NCBI GenBank assembly: GCA_044425815.1
Contig: JAWXVA010000018.1
Coordinates: 1 to 33,289 of the forward strand
Length of the DNA: 33,289 bases
Direction of reading: 5' to 3'
From: CAUPWF01 sp044425815
Lineage (GTDB): Bacteria > Bacillota > Clostridia > Lachnospirales > Lachnospiraceae
Shown here: one piece after another, positions 8,456-16,125 of the stretch
How the letters are laid out: every line of letters begins with the position of its first letter
Position numbering within the stretch: the stretch's first letter is position 1
Notes under the pieces: model-generated
The model's database searches: none
Seen by the model: only the letters and a program-made list of their open reading frames with translations
What the model was told of the DNA's origin: nothing
Made by a program: the position numbers and the translations under genes

Positions 8456-9715
8456 ATGAATGATAAATTTAGACTTACGAAATTAGAACGTTATTGGGTA
8501 TTACTAGATGTGGGGAATTCTGCGTTTGTATTACTAGCAGCAACGTTATTGCCAATATATTTTGATGGACTAGCATCAGCTGGGGGATTATCATCGGCTG
8601 AATATTTGGCGTATTGGGGATATGCAACCTCGATATGCACGTTGATTATTGCTGTGTCAGGACCAGTACTTGGAACAATCGCAGATACGAAGAATTATAA
8701 GAAGAAATTATTCTTAGGAAGTGTTATCTTAGGAGCGGTCAGTTGCGCATTATTAGGGACAGCAACACATTGGTTGGTATTTCTAGCGATTTACGTGGTA
8801 GCTAAAATCGGTTGTAATACAAGTATTATTTTCTCCGATGCAATGTTAACAGATATCACAGAAGTAGATAGAATGGATACCGTGTCTTCCCAAGGATATG
8901 CGTGGGGATATATAGGGAGTTGTATTCCATTTGGAATAGGGCTCGTCTTAGTATTGGGAGGAGAAAGTTTTGGTCTCCCAGTTGATATAGCAATGACAAT
9001 TACTTTTATTCTAATTGGTTTGTGGTGGTTCGTTGTATCGCTACCACTTGTTAAGCATTATCAACAGAAACATTATGTTGAAATTGAGGGAAGTGTTATC
9101 GCTTCTAGTTTTAAGCGTTTAGGAAGTACATTTAAAGAGATGAAGAAAGAAAAGCATATCTTTCTCTTCTTGTTAGCGTTCTTCTTCTATATTGATGGTG
9201 TGTATACGATCATAGATATGGCGACAGCATTTGGAACTGCGCTAGGGTTAGATTCTACAGGATTGTTACTAGCGCTATTAGTAACACAAATTGTAGCATT
9301 CCCATCAGCATTAGCATTTGGTAGAATGGCGAGAAAGTATGATAATAGGAATTTGATTACCATATGTATTGTAGCTTATACAGGAATAGCAATTTATGCA
9401 TATTTCTTAGAGACACAGACTCAATTCTGGGTATTAGCAATCTGTGTGGGACTATTCCAAGGCGCAATACAAGCACTGTCTCGTTCTTACTTTGCAAAGA
9501 TTATTCCGCCAGAGAAAGCAGGCGAATACTTTGGGTTGTTTGATATCTGCGGAAAAGGTGCTTCTTTTGTTGGAACTACCCTTGTGGGGGTAGTGAGTCA
9601 GGTAACTGGAAGCGTGAATATAGGGGTGGCTGTAATCGGAATTTTATTTGTCATAGGACTGGCACTATTTAGAATTTCAGCAACACTAGAGAAGCCAAAT
9701 ACGAAAATATGTTAA
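8456..9715 (+). CDS. MFS transporter, UMF1 (Atg22-like) family
   Basis: A 419-residue, about 12-helix membrane transporter of the UMF1 branch of the major facilitator superfamily, related to yeast vacuolar Atg22. Family hallmarks seen are the N-terminal LERYWVLLDVGNSAF (compare DWANSAF), GPVLGTIADTKNYKKK (the loop 2-3 MFS motif near residues 75-90), the SSQGYAWGYIGS stretch and the late QALSRSYFAKIIPPEKAGEYFG. Bacterial members are uncharacterised for substrate. AGAGGAAA is the ribosome binding site. The gene overlaps the next one (MATE) by seven bases, so the two transporters are translationally coupled. Confidence 0.9.
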   Translation: MNDKFRLTKLERYWVLLDVGNSAFVLLAATLLPIYFDGLASAGGLSSAEYLAYWGYATSICTLIIAVSGPVLGTIADTKNYKKKLFLGSVILGAVSCALLGTATHWLVFLAIYVVAKIGCNTSIIFSDAMLTDITEVDRMDTVSSQGYAWGYIGSCIPFGIGLVLVLGGESFGLPVDIAMTITFILIGLWWFVVSLPLVKHYQQKHYVEIEGSVIASSFKRLGSTFKEMKKEKHIFLFLLAFFFYIDGVYTIIDMATAFGTALGLDSTGLLLALLVTQIVAFPSALAFGRMARKYDNRNLITICIVAYTGIAIYAYFLETQTQFWVLAICVGLFQGAIQALSRSYFAKIIPPEKAGEYFGLFDICGKGASFVGTTLVGVVSQVTGSVNIGVAVIGILFVIGLALFRISATLEKPNTKIC

Positions 9716-11004
9716 AGAAAATACTAAAAGATTCTCTTCCAACTATGATAGCAGTTATGCTATATAGCTTGTATGGAGTGATAGATGGACTGTTTATTGG
9801 AAATTCAACTGGAGATGTAGGCTTAGCAGCAATTAATATTGTATGGCCTGTTACAGCAGTCATTATAGCCTGTGGGATAGGAATAGGAACAGGTGGAAGT
9901 GTACTGCTTTCTTATTTTATAGGAACGGGAGATACCCAGCGTGCAAAAGAAGTGTATGGAACAACGAATATATTGCTGGTACTCTCTAGTATCGTCTTAT
10001 TTATATTGTTAAAAAGAAATCAGATCATATTAGAATTTTTGGGCGCTAGCGGCGAGGTATATGTGGAAGCGAAGGCGTATATTGATGTGATTGTATTTGG
10101 GTGCTTTTTGCAAGTGCTAGGAAGTGGATTATTACCAATATTACGAAATATAGGAATGGCGGTACATGCAATGTTATCGATGGCTTTAGGGCTATTTCTT
10201 AATATTTGTATTAATTATTATTTGATGTTTGTTGTTGGGATGGGAATCAAAGGGGCTGCATATGGTACAGTGGCTTCTCAATGTGTTGTAGTAATCATAG
10301 CATTTATATTACTATGTAGAGATAAATCCTTTGGCTTGTATCTATACTGTCATAAACAGTATATGTTGGATATCATCAAAGCAGGCATTACACCTTTTGG
10401 TATTTATCTGGCGCCATCCATAACGTTAGTATTTACCAATCTTCAATGCATCCGATATGGTGGAGATGCAGCAGTAGCAAGTTATGCAGTGATTTCTTAC
10501 ATCGTATTTCCGACACTATCTATGTTAGGGGGTGTAGGAGATGGAACGCAGCCGCTTACTAGTTACTATAATGGAGCAAATAAAATAGAAGAATTACGAA
10601 AGATTCGAAGAATCTCTTATCTTATTCTAATGATTATGGGAATTGTATTGACCACGTGCTCTATTGCATTGTCAGAAAAAATAGGAGTGTGGTTTGGCTT
10701 ATCAGAGGCGGGAAAAGAATATTTTGCAATGGGTATGTTTATCAGTGCATTAGCATTTTTATTCCAAGGAATAGCTAAATATAATGGCTCGTATCTCAAT
10801 GCGACTATGCGCACGAAATTTGCTGTGTTTTTAACATATGTAGAGAGCTTAGTGATCAGCCCGTTATTATTATTTATATTGCCCATGATATTTGGTGTGA
10901 TAGGAATTTGGATGAGTGCACTTGCGACATCATTAACAATTATTATAATATATCAAATTGGAATAAAAACATCACATAAAAAACATAGGAATAGAGTACA
11001 GTAA
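9709..11004 (+). CDS. MATE family efflux transporter
   Basis: A 431-residue membrane protein with about 12 helices and the two-bundle pattern of the multidrug and toxic compound extrusion family. The N-terminal block LPTMIAVMLYSLYGVIDGLFIGN and the VWPVTAVIIACGIGIGTGGSVLLS stretch are typical of the MepA-like bacterial branch. It would export organic cations or metabolites by sodium or proton antiport; the substrate is not predictable. Its ATG lies inside the last codons of the upstream MFS gene, and the ribosome binding site is weak (AGAGAAG), so translation is likely coupled to that gene. The following ABC-F gene starts 25 bases downstream. Confidence 0.92.
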   Translation: MLKKILKDSLPTMIAVMLYSLYGVIDGLFIGNSTGDVGLAAINIVWPVTAVIIACGIGIGTGGSVLLSYFIGTGDTQRAKEVYGTTNILLVLSSIVLFILLKRNQIILEFLGASGEVYVEAKAYIDVIVFGCFLQVLGSGLLPILRNIGMAVHAMLSMALGLFLNICINYYLMFVVGMGIKGAAYGTVASQCVVVIIAFILLCRDKSFGLYLYCHKQYMLDIIKAGITPFGIYLAPSITLVFTNLQCIRYGGDAAVASYAVISYIVFPTLSMLGGVGDGTQPLTSYYNGANKIEELRKIRRISYLILMIMGIVLTTCSIALSEKIGVWFGLSEAGKEYFAMGMFISALAFLFQGIAKYNGSYLNATMRTKFAVFLTYVESLVISPLLLFILPMIFGVIGIWMSALATSLTIIIIYQIGIKTSHKKHRNRVQ

Positions 11005-11028
11005 AAATATTGGGTTCAGGAGCAGAAT

Positions 11029-12843
11029 ATGAATTTATTGAGTATAAGTGGTATGACTAAAGTTCATACTGATAGAAAGTTATTTGACAAGGCAGATTTT
11101 AGTCTAGAAGAAGGCGATAAGGTAGGGGTTGTAGGAGTAAATGGGACAGGCAAGTCAACGCTTCTTCGTATTCTTGCTGGATGCGAATACATGGATGAGG
11201 GAATCTACACAAAAGGAAATCATGTTGTAATAAAATTTTTGCCGCAGACACCAGTATTTCCAGAAGGTGTTACTATTTATGACTATGTAATCAATGCTAA
11301 TAAAAGTGAAGAGAACATGTGGGCCCTAGAAGGAGAAGCGAAAAGTATGTTGCAACAGTTGGGATTTGAATCGTATACGATTCTTGTCGATAAATTGTCT
11401 GGGGGCGAGAAAAAGCGTGTAGCTTTAGCAGCAGCACTCTTAACGAATTGTGACATTCTGATACTAGATGAGCCGACGAACCATTTAGATAGTGAAATGG
11501 CAGACTGGCTAGAACGATATCTTCGTAATAGGCGGGGTGCACTTGTGATGGTTACACATGATCGGTATTTTTTGGATCAAGTGTGCAATAGAATTGTAGA
11601 GATTGATAAAGGAAATCTTTATGGATATGTAGGGAATTACGCAAAATATTTAGAACTGAAGGCGCAGCGAGAAGAGATGGAGCAAGCGTCCGAAAGAAAA
11701 AGACAGAGCTTACTGCGGATAGAATTGGAATGGATGATGCGCGGGGCGAGAGCTAGAAGTACGAAACAAAAAGCAAGAATAGAGAGATATGAAGAACTAA
11801 AAGATGCAAAGAAAGTAATGGTAGAAGAGAATGTAGCTATGAGTTCTATTAAAAGTCGATTGGGAAAGAAAACCGTAGAAGTTCATGGTATTGGCAAATC
11901 ATTTGGGGAAAGAAGTTTGTTTCAAAATTTCGACTATATATTCTTGCGTGATGATAGAATTGGAATTGTAGGATATAATGGGTGTGGGAAATCCACATTT
12001 TTGAACATTATAACGGGGAATAAAGAACCAGATTTTGGCTATGTTGAAATGGGAGAAACAGTAAAGATTGGATATTTCTCACAAGAAAATGAATATATGG
12101 ATGATAGTCTTAAGGTGATAGACTATGTAAAAGAAGTAGGAGAATTTATTGAGACAAGCGAAGGGAAAATAACGGCTTCTAAAATGTTAGAGCGCTTTCT
12201 ATTTGATGGGACGATGCAATATCAACTGATATCCAAATTATCTGGTGGAGAAAAACGAAGGCTTTATTTACTTAGAATACTAATGGCGTCTCCGAATGTT
12301 TTGATTTTAGATGAACCGACGAATGATTTAGATATTGCTACATTAAATGTGCTAGAAGATTACCTAGATGAATTTCCGGGAATTGTAATAACAGTATCCC
12401 ATGATCGTTATTTTCTGGATCGAACAGTACGAAGAATTTTTGCGTTTGAAAAAGATGGAATTGAACAGTATGAGGGGAATTTCACGGATTATCAAATCGC
12501 TGCACAGGAGAAAGGCACCTATGGTCGCACCAGAAAAGAAAAGGTGACTCGTGTGAAAACAGAAAATCAAGGAATACAGTTAAATCGTGAAAAAGCAAAA
12601 AAATTAAAATTTACTTACAATGAGCAACGAGAATTTGATACAATAAATCAAGATATTGAAGAACTAGAGGGAAAACTAGCTACGAAAGACGAAGAGATTA
12701 GCGTGTCTGCAACTGATTTTGGTAAGTTGCGAATTCTAATGGAAGAAAGAGAGAAACTTGAACAAGAATTAGAATATAAGATGGATAGATGGTTTTTTTT
12801 ACAAGAGTTAAATGAAAAAATTCTAGAAAGTAAAGATGTCTAA
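11029..12843 (+). CDS. uup: ABC-F family ATPase, Uup type
   Basis: A 604-residue soluble protein with two ABC ATPase cassettes and no membrane domain, the ABC-F arrangement that acts on ribosomes. Cassette 1 has Walker A GVNGTGKST (36-44), signature LSGGEK (123-128) and Walker B with D147/E148 in LILDEPTNHLD. Cassette 2 has GYNGCGKST (315-323), LSGGEKRR (404-411) and D428/E429 in LILDEPTNDLD. The linker carries the Uup-like motif EWMMRGARARSTKQKARIE. The C-terminus (about 510-600) is a charged coiled coil like the Uup C-terminal domain. Uup-type proteins relieve ribosome stalling and bind DNA through that tail; antibiotic protection is not implied. The ribosome binding site is weak (CAGGAGCAGAAT). 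Symbol assigned by domain pattern, not by alignment. Confidence 0.9.
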   Translation: MNLLSISGMTKVHTDRKLFDKADFSLEEGDKVGVVGVNGTGKSTLLRILAGCEYMDEGIYTKGNHVVIKFLPQTPVFPEGVTIYDYVINANKSEENMWALEGEAKSMLQQLGFESYTILVDKLSGGEKKRVALAAALLTNCDILILDEPTNHLDSEMADWLERYLRNRRGALVMVTHDRYFLDQVCNRIVEIDKGNLYGYVGNYAKYLELKAQREEMEQASERKRQSLLRIELEWMMRGARARSTKQKARIERYEELKDAKKVMVEENVAMSSIKSRLGKKTVEVHGIGKSFGERSLFQNFDYIFLRDDRIGIVGYNGCGKSTFLNIITGNKEPDFGYVEMGETVKIGYFSQENEYMDDSLKVIDYVKEVGEFIETSEGKITASKMLERFLFDGTMQYQLISKLSGGEKRRLYLLRILMASPNVLILDEPTNDLDIATLNVLEDYLDEFPGIVITVSHDRYFLDRTVRRIFAFEKDGIEQYEGNFTDYQIAAQEKGTYGRTRKEKVTRVKTENQGIQLNREKAKKLKFTYNEQREFDTINQDIEELEGKLATKDEEISVSATDFGKLRILMEEREKLEQELEYKMDRWFFLQELNEKILESKDV

Positions 12844-12932
12844 GGTTTATAGTATGTTATTGGAATTTAGAGAATGTTAATGCATGAAATTGCAGAATTA
12901 TGGTACAATAAATTTATCAGAGGAGTGGACAT

Positions 12933-13787
12933 ATGAAAATAGATATGCATTGTCACGTTAGCGAAGGGTCACCAGATAGCAATGTTAAAATCGAAGAGTA
13001 TATTGAGATTTTAATTAGTAAAGGATTCGATGGGATGTTAGTCACTGACCACAATACTTATAATGGATATCGCCACTGGAAAAATCATGTTAAAGGAAAG
13101 AAATACGAAGATTTCGTGGTTTTAAAAGGTGTGGAATATGATACGTTAGATGCAGGGCATATTCTTGTAATTATGCCAGAAGGTGTGAAAATGCGGTTAT
13201 TAGAATTGCGCGGAATGCCAGTGCAGATGTTGATTGACTTTGTACACAGAAATGGTGGGGTGTTAGGACCAGCTCATCCTTGTGGAGAAAAATACATGAG
13301 CTATACGAATACTCGATGCTTTTTTAAGGCACCAGAAGTGATTAAGCGCTTTGATTTTATAGAAGTTTATAATGCATGCGAACCAGTGATTTCAAACGAG
13401 GGAGCTGCTAAATTAGCAGAGAAATATCGTAAGCTTGGATTAGGTGGAAGTGATGCACATAGAGCAGAATGTGTAGGGATGGGGTATGCAGAATTTGAAG
13501 AAGATATCAGGACAGAGTTAGATTTGATAGAGGCAATTCATAACCAAGCACCTACTAGATGTGCAGGACAGATATATAACAAAACAGCTAAAGATAAATT
13601 AGGAAAAGCTAGAAATCTGTTGGCGTACTCGTTTTGGGTGTATAACAAAAGTGGTGCACTTGTTAGGAAGCACCGAAGAAATCTAAAAGAGACGATAGAG
13701 AATCCTATGGATCCAATTGATCCAATAGAGATAGATTATTTACAAAAGAAACAAAAAGGTATTAAGTTACAAAAGAAAAAAGAATAA
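12933..13787 (+). CDS. PHP-domain metal-dependent phosphoesterase
   Basis: A 284-residue PHP-domain hydrolase. The metal ligands of the family are in order: H6 and H8 (MHCHVSEG), D39/H40 (VTDHNTY), E68 (GVEYD), H76 (DAGHILVI), H115 (PAHPCG) and D174/H176 (GGSDAH). Such stand-alone PHP proteins hydrolyse phosphoesters (nucleoside bisphosphates or RNA ends in studied cases), but the substrate here is not known. The C-terminal 80 residues are basic and lysine-rich and may bind nucleic acid (inference). AGAGGAGTGGACAT precedes the ATG. The Rrf2 regulator gene follows after 16 bases with its own strong ribosome binding site, so the two are probably co-transcribed. Confidence 0.88.
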   Translation: MKIDMHCHVSEGSPDSNVKIEEYIEILISKGFDGMLVTDHNTYNGYRHWKNHVKGKKYEDFVVLKGVEYDTLDAGHILVIMPEGVKMRLLELRGMPVQMLIDFVHRNGGVLGPAHPCGEKYMSYTNTRCFFKAPEVIKRFDFIEVYNACEPVISNEGAAKLAEKYRKLGLGGSDAHRAECVGMGYAEFEEDIRTELDLIEAIHNQAPTRCAGQIYNKTAKDKLGKARNLLAYSFWVYNKSGALVRKHRRNLKETIENPMDPIDPIEIDYLQKKQKGIKLQKKKE

Positions 13788-13803
13788 AAAAACAGGAGGT
13801 ATT

Positions 13804-14211
13804 ATGTTACTAACAAGAGAATTTGATTATGCTATGTGTATTATGAGGGCTTTAAAAAATGGGGAGAAAAGATCGGTGAAAGAAATCTGTGGGGAAGAAG
13901 AGATTCCAGAGCCGTTTACTTATAAAATACTGAAGAAATTAGAGAAAAAAGAAATTGTAAAGTCTATTCGCGGTGCTAGAGGTGGTTATATTCTAGCTAG
14001 AGATATTAATGACTTATATTTAATGGATATTATGTTAGCGATTGAACCAGTATTTGGTATTACAGAATGTACAAAATGCGAGTGTACAAGAGCGAACAGA
14101 AGTAAAGAAAATTGTAGAATTCTTGATGAATATATGAGGATACAAGAATCTTTAATTGGAGAAATGAGAAAGCACAGCCTGGGAGAGGTTATGAGCGAAG
14201 ATTTAAAATAG
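13804..14211 (+). CDS. Rrf2-family transcriptional regulator
   Basis: A 135-residue winged-helix regulator of the Rrf2 family (relatives: IscR, NsrR, CymR). The N-terminal helix-turn-helix and wing are seen in FTYKILKKLEKKEIV and IRGARGGYILAR (residues 38-66). A cysteine group C89, C92, C94 and C104 lies in the region where iron-sulfur Rrf2 proteins hold their cluster, but the spacing differs from the C-X5-C-X5-C of IscR and NsrR, so cluster binding is uncertain. AGGAGG lies six bases before the ATG. The gene ends at a strong terminator, and the next operon encodes the Fe-S enzyme LeuCD. Control of that operon by this regulator is possible but unproven. Confidence 0.9.
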   Translation: MLLTREFDYAMCIMRALKNGEKRSVKEICGEEEIPEPFTYKILKKLEKKEIVKSIRGARGGYILARDINDLYLMDIMLAIEPVFGITECTKCECTRANRSKENCRILDEYMRIQESLIGEMRKHSLGEVMSEDLK

Positions 14212-14262
14212 TCTTATAAGAGGCGTTTAGCTTCTGAATTTAGATAATAGGTAAGGGTTTAA

Positions 14263-14287
14263 GGAGAACGGAAACGTTCTCCTTTTT
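14263..14287 (+). terminator. rho-independent terminator after the Rrf2 gene
   Basis: GGAGAACG (14263-14270) and CGTTCTCC (14275-14282) form a perfect 8-bp stem closed by a GAAA tetraloop, followed by five T. It cleanly separates the Rrf2 transcript from the leuC promoter that starts three bases later. Confidence 0.94.
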
Positions 14288-14289
14288 GC

Positions 14290-14323
14290 TTGCTATTTAT
14301 TATTTGGTTTGCTAAAATAGCAA
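14290..14323 (+). promoter_or_regulatory. leuC promoter inside an inverted repeat
   Basis: TTGCTA (14290-14295) and TAAAAT (14313-14318) are spaced by 17 bases, giving a good vegetative promoter. The same region holds a 9-bp inverted repeat, TTGCTATTT (14290-14298) and AAATAGCAA (14315-14323), whose arms cover the -35 and -10 boxes. This is the geometry of a repressor operator. The predicted transcript would start near 14325 with a leader of about 28 bases, too short for a T-box or peptide attenuator. Confidence 0.6.
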
Positions 14324-14352
14324 TCAGATATCAAAATAGGAGGAATGATAGT

Positions 14353-15627
14353 ATGGGAATGACGATGACACAAAAAATTCTTGCGGATCACGCAGGACTT
14401 GAGTCTGTAGTAGCAGGACAATTAATAGAAGCAAAATTAGATGTAGTAATGGCAAATGACATTACAGGACCGATGGCATTACCGATTGTGAAGCAGATGT
14501 CGGATAAGGTGTTTGATAAAGATAAGGTTCTTTTTGTACCGGATCACTTCACACCGAATAAAGATATTAAATCCGCTGAAAATTCAAAAGCAATTAGGGA
14601 ATATGTAAAAGAACAAGGTATTACAAATACATTTGAACAAGGAAAATCAGGAGTTGAACATGCGATATTACCAGAGAGAGGGTTGGTAGTAGCGGGAGAA
14701 TGTATTATCGGTGCAGACTCACATACTTGCACATATGGAGCACTCGGAGCATTTTCTACAGGTATGGGAACCACAGATGTTGCAACTGGGATTGCGACAG
14801 GGGAAATTTGGTTCAAGGTACCAAGTGCAATTAAATTTGTATTAAGTGGAGAATTAAAGCCATATGTAAGTGGAAAAGATGTGATTATCCATATTATTGG
14901 AAAAATAGGTGTGGATGGAGCATTATACAAATCTATGGAATTTGTGGGAGATGGTATCAAAAATCTTTCTATGGATGATAGATTTACGATGGCGAATATG
15001 GCGATTGAGGCAGGAGCGAAAAATGGAATTTTCGTAGTAGATGACCAAACAGAAGCGTATTTGAAAGAACATGCAACAAAAGAATATAAGATATATACTG
15101 CGGATGAAGATGCAGAATATGATGAAGTAATTGAAATTGACTTAGCTGAAGTTCGTCCTACAGTAGCATTTCCACATTTACCAGGTAATGCGAAGACTAT
15201 TGATGAAGTGGATGCGATGGAACCAATTAAAATAGACCAAGTAGTAATTGGATCATGTACAAATGGGAGAATGGAAGACTTAAGAAAAGCAGCTGCGATT
15301 CTAGAGGGTCAAACAGTTCATCCAGACGTACGTGTTATGGTGGTTCCAGCTACGCAGAAGATTTATAAAGAATGTATCAAAGAGGGATTGGTAGATATCT
15401 TTATTGATGCTGGTTGCGCATTTAATACACCAAGCTGTGGCCCATGTATGGGTGGACACATGGGTGTTCTAGCAGCAGGAGAAAAATGTGTGTCGACTAC
15501 AAATAGAAACTTTGTGGGAAGAATGGGGCATGTAGACTCTTTGATATATCTTGCTTCACCAGAAGTGGCAGCAGCAAGTGCAATTGCAGGATGTATTGCA
15601 AATCCTGAGAAAGTGGAGGGCAAATAA
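14353..15627 (+). CDS. leuC: 3-isopropylmalate dehydratase large subunit
   Basis: A 424-residue aconitase-family large subunit of the short two-subunit type, which isomerises 2-isopropylmalate to 3-isopropylmalate in leucine synthesis. The [4Fe-4S] ligands are C302 (GSCTNGR), C362 and C365 (SCGPCMGG). The conserved GADSHTCTYGALGAFSTGMG stretch is also present. I place the start at the ATG at 14353, preceded by TAGGAGG eight bases upstream; an open frame back to a TTG at 14290 overlaps the promoter and is not coding. The stop overlaps the leuD start (TAATG), so the two subunits are coupled. Because leuA and leuB are not in the window, a related dehydratase activity (for example citramalate or homocitrate pathway) cannot be excluded, but LeuC is the best call. 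Confidence 0.93.
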   Translation: MGMTMTQKILADHAGLESVVAGQLIEAKLDVVMANDITGPMALPIVKQMSDKVFDKDKVLFVPDHFTPNKDIKSAENSKAIREYVKEQGITNTFEQGKSGVEHAILPERGLVVAGECIIGADSHTCTYGALGAFSTGMGTTDVATGIATGEIWFKVPSAIKFVLSGELKPYVSGKDVIIHIIGKIGVDGALYKSMEFVGDGIKNLSMDDRFTMANMAIEAGAKNGIFVVDDQTEAYLKEHATKEYKIYTADEDAEYDEVIEIDLAEVRPTVAFPHLPGNAKTIDEVDAMEPIKIDQVVIGSCTNGRMEDLRKAAAILEGQTVHPDVRVMVVPATQKIYKECIKEGLVDIFIDAGCAFNTPSCGPCMGGHMGVLAAGEKCVSTTNRNFVGRMGHVDSLIYLASPEVAAASAIAGCIANPEKVEGK

Positions 15628-16115
15628 TGAAAGCATTAGGACATGTATTTAAATATGGAGATAATGTCGATACAGATGTTATTATACCAGCAAGATATTT
15701 GAACTCTTTTGATGCAAAAGAGTTGGCGAGTCATGCGATGGTGGATATAGATCCAGAATTTGCAGGGAAAGTACAAGAAGGTGACTTGGTTGTAGCTAAT
15801 AAGAATTTTGGATGTGGTTCATCTAGAGAACATGCACCATTATGTCTAAAAGCAGCAGGTGTTAGTTGTGTAATTGCAGAAACATTTGCAAGAATTTTCT
15901 ACCGCAATGCAATTAATATTGGACTTCCGATTATAGAATGCGTAGAAGCTGCTAGAGGAATTGAAGCGGGTGATGAGGTGGAAGTAGATTTTGATAGTGG
16001 AATGATCTACAACAGAACAAAAGGAACAGAGTTCCAAGGACAAGCATTTCCAGAATTTATGCAGAAAATTATTACAGCAGAAGGGTTAGTGAATTATACA
16101 AACGCTAAGAAATAA
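15627..16115 (+). CDS. leuD: 3-isopropylmalate dehydratase small subunit
   Basis: A 162-residue swivel-domain partner of LeuC. It shows GDNVDTDVIIPARYLNSFD at residues 11-29, where the substrate-recognition loop YLNS sits, and the conserved FGCGSSREHAP at 61-71 that reaches the active site. The length is typical of the short bacterial and archaeal-type small subunit. Its ATG overlaps the leuC stop by one base, and the upstream GTGGAGGGC in the end of leuC serves as ribosome binding site. It is followed after ten bases by thrC. Confidence 0.94.
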   Translation: MKALGHVFKYGDNVDTDVIIPARYLNSFDAKELASHAMVDIDPEFAGKVQEGDLVVANKNFGCGSSREHAPLCLKAAGVSCVIAETFARIFYRNAINIGLPIIECVEAARGIEAGDEVEVDFDSGMIYNRTKGTEFQGQAFPEFMQKIITAEGLVNYTNAKK

Positions 16116-16125
16116 GGAGAAAAAA

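Noticed and set aside
11029..12843. Antibiotic-resistance ABC-F protein
   Set aside because: The linker motif (EWMMRGARARSTKQKARIE) and the C-terminal coiled coil match the housekeeping Uup group, not the long-linker resistance proteins.
14290..14352. N-terminal extension of leuC to a TTG at 14290
   Set aside because: The extension overlaps the promoter and inverted repeat. The ATG at 14353 has a strong AGGAGG site, and the protein from there has the normal family length and start.
14212..14352. T-box or leucine attenuator ahead of leuC
   Set aside because: The only hairpin is the terminator of the Rrf2 gene, which lies upstream of the leuC promoter. The predicted leuC leader is about 28 bases and has no specifier loop or leader peptide.
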